Assembly (NCBI GenBank): GCA_033675545.1
Contig: JAWDGP010004062.1
Coordinates: 1,147,501-1,211,500, forward strand
Source: Elysia crispata
Taxonomy: Eukaryota; Mollusca; Gastropoda; Plakobranchidae
Reading direction: 5' to 3'
Length of the DNA: 64,000 nucleotides
The stretch's first letter is position 1, and each line of letters opens with the position of its first letter. The notes under the pieces were generated by a model, which had not been told where the DNA came from, did no database searches, and was given only the letters and a program-made list of their open reading frames with translations. Shown here in pieces: positions 1 to 10,702 of the stretch. The position numbers and the translations under genes were made by a program.

Positions 1-2659
1 CAGGTTTTTCATTCAACCCACACCTTCGTTGTCCTTTAGAGGGTCACCGAGATATAATGCGATATATAATACATCTAAGGTCACTGACAGATCACAGGCG
101 GACACTTATCAAAATAAAACACCAAATTTCTCAAGCAAATCGCAGAAAATTGTCAATGAACATAAATCGTGGACATCCAACAGCACATTAATGAGATTAG
201 CGAGATGGCATAAATCAAGAGTCTTAGGACGATATTTGAACTTTATTAGACTACAAAGACGTCAAGAGTCTTACAATAGCTCGGGGCACAGGCAAGAGGA
301 AAAATTACAGCTATCATCGCCTAATGAATCCTTCCATAAAAACTTGGATATGGTCAGTGCATGCATCTGTCCATCAAAATGTAGCTGTAAATACCGCCAA
401 GACAAAATAGTTCACGTTGTTGATTGTTCTAACAGGAGTCTGACAGAAATACCTCCTCTGCCCTCAACTGCTAGAGAGGTTTATTTGCAAGGCAATTCAA
501 TCAGTAAGATTCCCTGCAATGCATTTCAAAATTTGAAAAACCTAACAAACCTCGACATGTCCAAAAACAGACTAGTGAAGCTACCTTTGCGCTTATTTTT
601 CAACCTCACCTCTCTTAAATATATTAATCTTAGTAAAAATGAGTTAAAAAACATACAGAATGACACTTTCCAAGGTCTGGACTCTCTGGAGCGTCTCAAC
701 CTCCAAGGAAACATGTTACGATATCAACCTTGGACATTCGAGACCAGAGCTTTTCATGGGTTGACCTCTCTCACCCATCTCCACCTGGAGGGCAACCAAC
801 CAGACCTACCAGACGACTTCACGTACCCTGATCAGGCGCTATCTCACGTGCCCACGTTAGAATACCTGTGGTTGGACGGGTATCCCCGCTCGCTTGGTCC
901 AGGCTTTTTATCTCTGTCAAATCTTTCATACATCAGTTTTATGTCAGGAGATGGAAGCTTCTGTTCATTCCAACCGAGTCTGCCTGAAGATTTCTTCGCC
1001 AATCTCCCCTCTATTAGACCTTTGCACTTGAAAATGGTTGCTTGTTCTATAAGCTTCATACCTCCAACTTTTTTTGATCTTGTGAAGAATATATATAGTC
1101 TCGATTTAACTTCAAACCCCGAACTCTCAATAGAGGGTTTTGGAAAGGCTTCATGGGGTCTCCAAAACTCCACTCTGTCTATCCTAAATATAAGCAAAAT
1201 CGTTAAAGAACATTCTACTGTTTGCAACATTTTAAATCGAAAAACCTTTCAATATCTTAAAACTACAAACTTGAAAGCTTTAATTGTCAAATCAAATCGA
1301 ATAGTTAACGTATATCCTGAAGCTCTCCTTGATCTACCCAAAAGTATAGAGTACATTAGTTTTCGTCGGAATAATATTGTTCAGGCTTTTGCAATTTATG
1401 CTCTCAACCAATTACCAAATCTGAAAACAATGGACATATCAAAACAGGTCTCTTATATGTACGGCAGGAAGTTCAGTACATATCGAGAGATAAATTCATG
1501 CCGAAACTGTTTCAGATGTCGAAGGACTGAAAGTAAATCTGAGCAAACTGGCCATACAAAATCCTTACAGAAATATAGAAATATTGCGAGAAAAAAAAGT
1601 TATCCTTATCTTTTAACAACAATTTCTTCTTCTTCAACAATGGTCTCTACGGATACATCTTATGAAAAGAATACAGATTCTGTAGAGTTTTGCGGTAAAA
1701 ACCAATTATCCGACTTCGTTTGGCCTCTACCTCCTAATTTAACACAAGTATATGCCAGTGATATAAAACTAGATTTTGACATACCAATCATAAGATTCTC
1801 AACAAAAAATGTCGTAAAAGTTGTGGATTTTTCTGAGAATGGTGTGAAATGTTTTGGGGGTCCCATATATGGTTTGACATCTCTACAAACTGTTGATCTT
1901 TCCAGAAACCAGTGTTACAGGCTGAATCCCTACTTTTTCACTCAAACTCCAAACCTTACGACTCTTTTACTTTCCATGAATAGATTAGGAGAACCGCTTT
2001 CCAATGACACTGAAGGTGTTATCTTCTCTAAACTTGATCACCTCAAAACTTTGGACCTAAGTAGCAACTATTTAAAACACATCTCAGAGGCTGCCTTCAA
2101 AAACAATGAAAATCTGCAAGTATTAAATCTCTCTAACAACGCATTCAACACATTTCTGCCAATTCTTACCTTTAATCGCAAGCTTCTAATTCTGGATCTC
2201 TCCAACAACTTGCTCGTAGCACTTTCTGAGTCAACATGCAATCAATTTTTGGAAATAAAGACTATTAACCAAAGTTTTACCGTCAATATAAGTGGAAATA
2301 ACGGGTTTCTGTGTAATTGCGACACCTTGTATTTTCTCAACTTCCTCCTTGACCGTCCTGAAATCTTTGACGGCGTCGAGTCTTTTAGATGTCAACTTGA
2401 AAACGGTTCTTTTGTCAGTTACGCCGGGCTTGCACAGGTCATTGAAGAACTTGAGCTTCATTGCATTGTCCAGTCTATTTTTGTTGGCGTGCTTCTGGCT
2501 TTTTTCCTGTTGTTAGGATGTCTGTTCGCCTTTGGTCTGTATCACTTTAAAAGGTGGCAATGGAAGTACCTGTACTACATGGGCAGAAGTCGGCTTCACA
2601 TCGGCTCAACTTATCTCACATACAGGCCCATAGCTCAGGCTTTCATTACATATGACCAG
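1..2659 (+). CDS. Toll-like receptor copy 1, ectodomain + transmembrane + TIR box 1 exon (5' partial)
   Basis: This is a pattern-recognition receptor of the single-cysteine-cluster TLR type. The frame is open from the left edge, so the true start and signal peptide lie outside; the first 110 or so visible residues are a Ser/Asn-rich spacer matching copy 2. A leucine-rich-repeat N-cap with cysteines in the pattern C-x-C-x3-C-x-C follows near codon 112. Many LRRs (LxxLxLxxN) come next, then a C-terminal cysteine cap (CNC...C), a transmembrane helix at about 2,471-2,548 and a basic juxtamembrane stretch. The exon ends in AFITYDQ, which is TIR box 1, at a CAG|GTAGGA donor (phase 0). The few codons after the donor to the stop at 2,686 are intron. 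LRRs imply ligand binding outside the cell; TIR implies MyD88-type signalling inside. The ectodomain has no stops, but the middle TIR exon is missing, so the copy is probably non-functional. Confidence 0.88.
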
Positions 2660-2962
2660 GTAGGAGAACAAAGCTTCAAAGTATAAACTTTATCATTGTC
2701 CGGAAAGAACTTTTTAAGATCCATTGAGGAGACCCCAAGAAAGGTATAAATAAAAACATTACATTTTTTGCCTGATCAGCTCAGATCCAAGTTCGTATCT
2801 GATCAAAGAAATTCATCGTATTTACGAAAATGTTTACACCGTTACAAATCCCATATATTATGTCAACTATAGATAATACATTTCGGATGTCATAGTCCCT
2901 TTACAGCACATCACTCTAAGTGTCACCTTTCTAATAGAAATTCACTAAAAATTTATCGATAT

Positions 2963-3660
2963 GATAAGATAAGATGTACTTTATTCATCCCTTTTGGGGA
3001 AATTCAAAAATTGACATGCCCATTAACATGTAAAGTCATAAATACGTATGATAAAAGCCCAGGTGTATAAATAAATGAAAAAATAGATAAAGAAAAATAC
3101 TTGTATTTATATAAAAGGTAGATTCATTTATGTTCTTGTATAGAGCAAGTATGTTATATAGAATAAGTTTACATATCTAAAATGTTTACGATGAATAAGT
3201 AAATAGAGTGTATACTAATAATTCTATTATTTTTTTAATCACATCTAAAAGTTTAAAGAACTTAATGAGTTAAACTTATGATATTTTGTTTTATATATGA
3301 AATAGATATTGCACTTAGTTTTCTGTAAGCCTAGTGGTGCAAGTCTATTTATACACTTATTGTCTAGTCTTCACCTTTAATATTTATCATTGAAAAGTAA
3401 ATTGATTTTGGTAGAAAGTAGCTTGAGTCTAGCTGTTCTTGTTTTAAGCGTCCTGTACCTACCATTACGCTACGCTCTATCTATCTGCAGTCATATTCTT
3501 TCTGCAGAGGATGCATGGGATCTAACATTTTGTTTGTCGTACGTCGGAGCAATGTGTCTAGGTCGTCCTGTGTTTTACCTACTACCCCCCTGCTTTTCTT
3601 ACAACTTTGTCCAGTCTGAGCTTGTCGTCTTTTTGAATGCTACCTTCCCAACAGATGAGG
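2963..3660 (-). mobile_element. LINE-type (non-LTR) retrotransposon 3' fragment in TLR copy 1 intron
   Basis: Read on the minus strand this is a degraded C-terminal end of a LINE ORF2 followed by its 3' UTR. It ends in a tail of the form GAATAAAGTA-ATCTTATCTTATC, which is typical of LINE 3' ends in molluscs. The ORF2 remnant shows a motif of the RR-TxNKxL..HPLHxxY type and has several stops. It lies antisense in the intron after the TIR box 1 exon. The same fragment is present in the matching intron of copy 2, so it inserted before the gene duplicated. The plus-strand ORF at 3,390-3,680 is the shadow of this fragment. The LINE clade cannot be fixed from this piece. Confidence 0.65.
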
Positions 3661-3661
3661 T

Positions 3662-3916
3662 TGTAGCGATATCACTTTAAAACTCTTACAATCTTATCAT
3701 GTTCCATATCCTCCATACTGAGACTGTAGTTTTTATTTTATTACTTTCCATGTTTTGTAAATTAGTTCGTTCTGTTATGATGTTGACAAAAAGAGAAAGC
3801 GAAAGTAAAAGAAATCTCTCATGCTTGTTTTGATTTTGGACTAGAAGGTTGAAAATAAAAAAGCTCTTACAACTCAACAGCAAACTCCAAGATTGATTTA
3901 TTGTAAGGACGCTTTA
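3662..3916 (+). mobile_element. Putative 5' LTR of the truncated gypsy element
   Basis: The stretch starts with TGTAGCGATATC exactly where homology between the two TLR copies stops. It ends just before TGGTGACCACGACG (from 3,918), a tRNA-primer-binding-like site very similar to TGGTGACCCCCACGA beside the 5' LTR of the complete gypsy element. No second copy of this LTR was seen, so its limits rest only on position and on the primer site. Confidence 0.42.
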
Positions 3917-4079
3917 TTGGTGACCACGACGTTAAGTAAATACGTCACAGGCAATAGATTTTTCAGAATACGAATCTAGATCTGAAATACAGCTTACTAG
4001 AGCGAGTAAACCGACTAAACCACAGCCACCAAACCAGGCTTAACACTACAGTCTACACTCCCTAGACAGCACCATATCA

Positions 4080-5515
4080 GATCTAGATCTAGACCTAGAC
4101 CCCTATCCCTACTTTTGTTTTATGCAAATACCATTCCCGAGTTGCTTCCAATGCTAGATCCTGCGAACATTTCGTCGACGGCCGACCTTGTGCAATGTCT
4201 CCACGTCCAACCAGCCAGGGAAACGATAGAGCCAGTGCAAAATAAAGGGCACTACTGGCTTGATCAATGCCCCTGCAATCTGTGCGGTCAACTCCAGTTC
4301 TATCTCGGTCACTGATATTATTTCAGGTCGTTCTTTCTTAGTAGACACTGGAGCGGAAGAATCTGTTTTTCCAGCCACAAATTCGGATAGAAAAAAATCT
4401 CGCGGCCCCAATCTCATAGCAGCTAATGGGTCGGCTATTGCAACTTATGGGAAACGACCGATTTCTCTGAAACTCGGCAAAACCACGCTCTTCAAACAGA
4501 AATTCTGGATAGCCGACGTCACTCAGCCAATATTGGGGGCAGATTTTTTCACCTGCCACCGTCTCGCAATCGACCTCAGCAACAAGAGATTGATTTCGCT
4601 GGATGGTGGCACCATCGTCAACGCTAGACCTACACATTCACCACGCCCGGGTATACACAAAGTACATTCAAAATATGAGGCCATTCTAGAAGATTTTCCA
4701 GAACTTTTGATACCCACTTTTCGTGATAACAAGCATGGCGTTGTACACCATATACCAACTTCCGGTCCCCCTATTCATGCTCGCGCCCGCCGCCTTGATC
4801 ATGACAAATTGTCTGCAGCGAAAGCTGAATTTGAGGAACTAGAACGACTTGGTATTATCCGCCGATCATCATCTCCTTGGTCGTCACCTTTACACATTGT
4901 AAGAAAGAGCAATGGAGGATGGCGCCCGTGTGGAGACTACAGGTGGTTCAATGACGTGACCAAAGATGACAGGTATCCGCTGCCACACATTCAGGACCTA
5001 AATAGTAATCTACATGGAAAAACTATCTTTTCAAAGATTGATCTTATTCGTGGGTATCATCAGATACCTGTGGCTGAGGAGGATATCCCTAAGACAGCTA
5101 TCATCACTCCTTTAGGCCTCTACGAATACCTAAAAATGCCTTTTGGGTTAAAAAACGCTGCTCAAGCCTTCCAGCGACTCATTGATGGTATTCTACACGA
5201 CCTCAACTGCTGTTTCGTTTATCTAGACGATATTTTGATAGCTAGCTCATCTCCCAAGGAACACGAGGCAGATCTAGGTTCTGTATTCCACTTACTGGCA
5301 ACCAATGGTCTTGTCATCAACACTCAAAAATGCATCTTCGGGCAAGCTACAGTGACATTCCTCGGTCATAAGATTACCCCAAACGGCATCACACCACTAC
5401 CTAAAAAGGTCAAGGCCATCACTGAATTCCCAAAACCTATCGGCAAGAAAGCCTTACAACGTTTTTTGGGAATACTGAATTTCTACCACAGATTCCTCCC
5501 TGGAATTGCCAAGAG
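4080..5515 (+). pseudogene. Truncated Ty3/gypsy retrotransposon: protease and reverse transcriptase only
   Basis: The open frame 4,260-5,537 contains a retropepsin site (LVDTGAEES) near codon 30, the family-typical LGADFF motif, then reverse transcriptase with the YLDDI catalytic motif and the thumb motif NFYHRFLP. A complete pol continues into RNase H and integrase; here the retroelement similarity stops at about 5,515 and the frame closes at 5,537. Nearly all gag is missing as well: only about 350 bases separate the primer site (3,918) from the protease. The element is therefore deleted at both ends of its coding part, and no 3' LTR is seen. It is related to, but clearly different from, the element at 10,385-14,936. 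It sits where the middle TIR exon of TLR copy 1 would be expected. Confidence 0.85.
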
Positions 5516-5855
5516 AAACAAGAGTTTACTTATTTGAGTTGTCTCAGCATCAAGTGATCAATATGAAACGAATAACATACTCGCCTAAACACTGGGAGGA
5601 CTTTCGAAAACTCATCTAGACTAGTATCTTTAATCCAGCTCGCTGCTTCATTATATAAGAGAGTTTGATAACCTTGTTAGATCTTAATTTTTTTTGTGGT
5701 GAATTTTTTTTTAATCTTTGATCACGCTCACACGGTATGTCAAAAGACGATGCGAAGCATGATAACATTTCTTAATCTAACTAAGAAAAGTCTGAGACTG
5801 AATAATAGTGACATCGCGATGTTTTAAAAAACAAAAAAAAATCAATTATTCTCAG

Positions 5856-6113
5856 AATACACCCCTTGAGCCGGTGGTGGGAGACAGGATACAGAGTCTC
5901 GGGAGAGCTGCAACCAATACATCAAGACAACACGAGGGAGGCCGGGGTGGGACTCAACACATTGATGAAATCACAAGATTTACGCGACTTCTGAGAAACT
6001 TTCCTCCAGAGATTGCAACATTTCTTAAGGGACAGGCACACAGATGTCTCGTGTATACTGATGACAACGAATGTTTTTGGCAACACTTGAAGGATGTGAT
6101 TTTGGCTGATTAG
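5856..6113 (+). CDS. Toll-like receptor copy 1, terminal TIR exon
   Basis: After the acceptor AATTATTCTCAG at 5,855 a phase-0 frame of 86 codons (stop included) ends at TAG. Its second half has the form of a TIR C-terminus: FPPEIATFLKG, then CLVYTDDNE, then FWQHLKD (box 3, FW), with the stop nine codons after FW. The first half is an unusual Gly/Arg-rich insert (HEGGRGG). Poly(A) signals AATAAA follow at 6,174 and 6,181. The phase agrees with the other TIR exon boundaries, and the strand and position fit copy 1. No counterpart was found for copy 2. TIR identity is from motif reading only. Confidence 0.58.
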   Translation, partial: NTPLEPVVGDRIQSLGRAATNTSRQHEGGRGGTQHIDEITRFTRLLRNFPPEIATFLKGQAHRCLVYTDDNECFWQHLKDVILAD

Positions 6114-6173
6114 ATCACAATTGATGTACTATCATTCTGCACATTCCTAAACATATTGTAAATATCAGAGAAA

Positions 6174-6186
6174 AATAAAAAATAAA
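6174..6186 (+). promoter_or_regulatory. Poly(A) signals after the terminal TIR exon
   Basis: Two AATAAA hexamers (6,174 and 6,181) lie 61-68 bases after the TAG stop of the TLR terminal exon, the expected distance for 3' end formation. Confidence 0.45.
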
Positions 6187-6189
6187 TAT

Positions 6190-7920
6190 GTAAACACTTT
6201 TCCCTAATATAAGAAAGATTCCACAGAAAACTATTAAAGATAGGTATAATGAATAGATTGGTATATTTGTCTAATGTTATGGTATTCATTTAACTCTTAA
6301 AGAACCCTAGAGTCTAGGTTTAATCTTGAAACCATTCAAAGCTGAGGGGAGGGGGTAATGAAATATCATTGCATATCTCACAATAAAAAACCCATATTAA
6401 CACATTTTGAGTTTGCAGATTCTTACTCTGTGCTTGATTTATAAACAAATATTAAAATATGTTTCTTTCTGAGCCTGCGCCGTTGCTCTGAGGTTAGCTC
6501 AGACCACGTACATTGTCATTATAAACTCTATAATCTCAGAGACTTTACGGCTCTCGTCAAGACTTAGGACATAACTATGCAGATTAGAATGTTTCTACCG
6601 TAGAGAGGCTCAAGACATGTTAAATCGTAGTGTTAACTTACGTTCTTTCAACTGGTTTCAGTAATGTTGGTTTATGAACAAATTTAAACCATAAAGAATT
6701 CGTAATATTTGTAAGACTCCCTTAGAAAAGAGATACCACTCCTCTATCATCTTAACATGTAACAATATTAACTCATTACTGTATCATTTATTACTATTTA
6801 CTATTGCAATAAAATATTCTTTGTAATTCCAAATTTCTTCTTAACATGTAAGTCGTAATCATGAAATTTCGTTTCTTTTGGAACATTTATATAATTGTTT
6901 TGATCCAAATACTTATATTACAACAATTTGCTTACCCATTTTTTTTTATTTTCTATTGTTTTACCTATTTACTCGATATATATATTGATGTTTTTAGTAT
7001 AAAATTTGGTTTGATGCACATAGTAACCTTCTAGATCAGGAGAAAGATACCTTAGTAATTGTTTGAATAATAAATTGAAATACAATCAACTTTATATTAT
7101 AGCTCATGTAGACGAAATGGGATTCCAACAAAATTTGCGACCGATAGATTTTTTAAACGTCTTTTCAGGTTCCTGCTGTTGGGAGGGGAGGGGAACATTC
7201 ATTCGTTTGAGATAAATCGATGGAGAGTCTAAGTTGCTAAATGTTTTAGAATAAAGCTCAAAGAAAATTTTATTGTAACCATGTTGACCTTTCAATAAAA
7301 AACAACATAAAAATCAATCCAAAATATCTGCGACGTTTAGACAATGTATCAATAACATATGTATAGGGTTATTGTTTTTCATGTATTTATTTACACTTTT
7401 ATACTCATAATTTTGTTGATATTGCGTTATATTCATCGATCATCATAAATGTGAGACAAGCCTTTCCGAAGAATGTTTTTTTTTCGATTTTCAAGCAAAT
7501 CTAATTTGGTTATATCTGGATAAAAATCTAACTAATATAAATAGTTGTATTTACCTGTTTTGGTTTATGATTAGAGGGAAAAATGTATCTTTCTCTTGAA
7601 TGACACTGTTTGGATATTTCTCATTAATGCTCGAGTACCGATAAAGAATTCTATAAAAGAAAGAGCTGGAAGGTAGCAAATCAAAGCTTCAAAGAAGTGT
7701 ATGATAGTCGAATTTGAATAAAATGAAACAATTTGATATTTCTCTGTTTCTTTCAAACAACGAACTTGATGTGTTTTTATAAATGTTTCTCAAAAGACCG
7801 ATTTCAACTGACCTTCCTTTTTTACCTCAAAGAGGAGCAGAAAGTAGGAAAAGCTGTTAGCTTTAATGTACTGAAGTGACGTATTACATATCATATATAT
7901 TCTTATCATCTAATCTTCAT
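6190..7920. other. AT-rich intergenic DNA, nothing recognised
   Basis: There are only short open frames with AT-driven composition, and no domain motif, repeat array or RNA gene was seen. Confidence 0.5.
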
Positions 7921-7924
7921 CTCA

Positions 7925-8050
7925 TTGAAGTGAGTTAAGTTTTTTCCTCAACTCTGGACGACGCACCTTCAGGATTTGAACCCTGAACCTGACAATCTGA
8001 AAGCCGAAAATCTTCTAGTAGAACTATTCATCGCTCTCTGGCTTTAACAT
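7925..8050 (-). repeat. tRNA-like SINE candidate
   Basis: On the minus strand there is an exact RNA polymerase III B box (GGTTCAAATCC) preceded by an A-box-like stretch (TAGTTCTACTAGAAG) about 40 bases upstream, inside a GC-richer island. Anticodon-arm pairing is not convincing, so this is a SINE or tRNA relic rather than a tRNA gene. Confidence 0.42.
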
Positions 8051-8454
8051 TGGTCTATAGAGCAAACACTGTCATGCCTGTCAAGAAATAAACATGATTA
8101 TTGACCACTGTAACCTTGAAATGCACTGCACGTGAGGAATTACTTTTATCACGTCTACTCCTCCTTGCATGTGGCAAGCTCTGACGTGCCCGGAAATGAA
8201 TTTTACCGAAGTAAGTCTCAAACAGACTGTCTCTCTACTCACCCTGATTATGAGCTCGCTGGAAACTTCATCAAAGAATGAGAAATGCTTCAGATCAATG
8301 GGGATCAAGACAAGCAGAGATCAGATACTGCTGATTGTGCAGTTTGATCCAGGTGGGACAAAGCTCTAGGCCTAAATTTTATTCAGTTCTTAACCTGTCC
8401 CCGCAGCCCCCTTCACCCTTTAGAGCGTAAGATATCAAATTTTCCACATGAATA

Positions 8455-8605
8455 ATATGTATGTGTGTATGGAAGCATGAATGCATATATGTATATATGT
8501 ATGTATGTATATATAAAAGTATGTATGTATGTATGCATATATACATGTATGTGTGTACGTATGTATTTATATATGTATGTATGTGTGTGGGCATGTATGT
8601 ATGAA
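8455..8605. repeat. Degenerate (ATGT)n microsatellite
   Basis: Runs of ATGT/TATG with ATAT interruptions produce false Tyr/Met/Cys/Val-rich ORFs on both strands. Confidence 0.85.
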
Positions 8606-8649
8606 CATCACCCTTATAATAATTGCATATTTGACGTTACAAAGTTTTA

Positions 8650-9740
8650 GTAAAAGTCACTTCTTACTGCAGCAGTTGCGTCATATCAGAGGAGTGAAAG
8701 GCTTGCAACACAACCTCTTTATTAGGCAAAAACGTAAAGAAAAAGAATACTGTTTTGCTCAAGAACAGAAGCAATCACTTAAATATTATCGTATTTGAGA
8801 GCATGCGCACCTAATTAAAGAATTGTCATGGAGCACCATCATTTATTGGGTATATTTGAAAAGGATCAATATTTCTTCCTCTACCAATAATTGTTTAAAC
8901 AAGCATGATTTCCCGCTCAAAAGAACAGGTGGAGAAGACATCTAGATTGAAGAAAAGGAAAGTTTACAACAATAAAAGATGTTTATTCTCCAGAGACACG
9001 CAAAAAGTTTCAAAATATTTAGAAACTTGAAAAATCGTAATTCTTCAAATGAGATATGCTCCTCTTCAGTATTGTAACTATGGCATGTATCAGAGTAAAA
9101 ATCTTGCACTATCAGAGAATTAAAATTTAATCAAAATCAAAAATCTTCCTAAGGTTTAAAACGAAATTTCTCGCAATGGAAAGCATAATTATACAGATTT
9201 CCAAAATATTGTGGAAAGAAGTATCAAAAATTTAAAGTAATCCAAAATCTTTTCCAGATTTTAATTTCAATTTTCGCAATGGAAAATAGGTATGGATGAA
9301 AAAAGATTTGACGCCAAAAAGTAATAACATTTATCGTCAGTGAAAATTTTGTTTTTGAGTTATTGTTTTTTTTTTTACATAAATATTTAATCGAATATTT
9401 TCCCCAGATCTAGGTTTAAAACAAATTTGTTGCAAAAGGGTACTGAAAATTTATAGTTTTAGAAGGGTATGTTTGGATTTTTCAGAATTTATAGCCAAAG
9501 AAGTGTAAAAAATAATCGTAACCGGATGTTTTGCTAAATTTGATTAACCATTAGTTATAGAAAATCCTTTATACATTTTTGGGAATTTAACCCAACTGAA
9601 AATCGGTATCGATTTCCAAAATTTTTCGCAGAAGAAGGATGAAAATCTATCATAATACAAATATTCTCTATATTTTGTTTTCATTTTCTCACTATCCGAA
9701 TCGGTATTAACCGAATCAATCCCGTGACTTCATTCAAAAT
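8650..9740. other. AT-rich intergenic DNA, nothing recognised
   Basis: The stretch contains several loosely similar AAAATTT-type segments (TCCAAAAT, TTTCCAGATTT and the like between about 9,150 and 9,650). They may be a decayed repeat; no gene was seen. Confidence 0.4.
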
Positions 9741-9745
9741 AATTG

Positions 9746-9988
<243 letters not shown>

Positions 9989-10384
9989 TAAAATACAAAA
10001 TAAATATAGCATATTGGTTTAAACGTTGTTTGGCTTATCGAAACAAATTTGCCATTGAAAATTGATGAACTTAATAACAAATGGAAGACATTGAATTTTC
10101 AAGGGCATTTTTCTACTCTGGAGACAGTCATTGGTAGATCAAAAGTCAGTAAACGTTACATTCAGAGTTTTAGGAGTAAAACCGTAAAAATAATCAACTG
10201 GGCTTTTTATAATATAGATATTCCTATGGTGTTTGTATCACCACTTAAATTTCTACAGTCATCGAGACTTTTAGGACCTATCGGGTCTTCTCGACGCTTC
10301 TTTTCGAACTTTAAACCATTAGGTGAACAGTCTAGTGAAGTACACATACGTCTAAAAAATTTATTTGCCTAGATTATATATCCC

Positions 10385-10666
10385 TGTAGCATTTACTACA
10401 ACACATTTACGTTAAAATGAAAGAAAACGAACGAGAAGGTTGGAATTAATTATTTAATTATCTTGCAGACGTGAAGATAAGGAGTAGAACTAGATTCGTG
10501 AGTGTAAGCAGTTGAGTGGATTACGGATGATGCCCTTGATTCTAGTAACTCTAAAAATGTAAACAACAACAGAATCTGCCTCTAGCGCCAGCAGTCTAAA
10601 ATGTTAAACAAAGTCAATAATGTCAGTGTGATCGACAAATAAATGTGAGTTCGCTGGGACGCCACA
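10385..10666 (-). repeat. 3' LTR of the gypsy element
   Basis: It is 282 bp and nearly identical to the copy at 14,655-14,936 (about four substitutions seen). Its outer flank is TCCC. Confidence 0.95.
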
Positions 10667-10669
10667 GAG

Positions 10670-10686
10670 CTCCCCCCCCCCCCCCC
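10670..10686 (-). promoter_or_regulatory. Polypurine tract
   Basis: On the element's own strand a run of about 15 G residues followed by AGCTC abuts the 3' LTR. This is the usual position of the plus-strand primer. Confidence 0.7.
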
Positions 10687-10702
10687 AGCACTGTCATTGT
10701 AG

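Noticed and set aside
3390-3680. A 96-codon open frame, conserved in both TLR copies, that at first seemed to be a TIR exon (AWDLTFCLSY after ITYDQ)
   Set aside because: The opposite strand matches the C-terminus and 3' tail of a LINE, conservation is no higher than in the rest of the intron, and a true TIR exon with box 2 joins in phase at 22,503.
10049-10372. 107-codon plus-strand frame before the gypsy element
   Set aside because: No motif, composition like the AT-rich background, no splice or poly(A) context, and its end falls at the LTR by chance.
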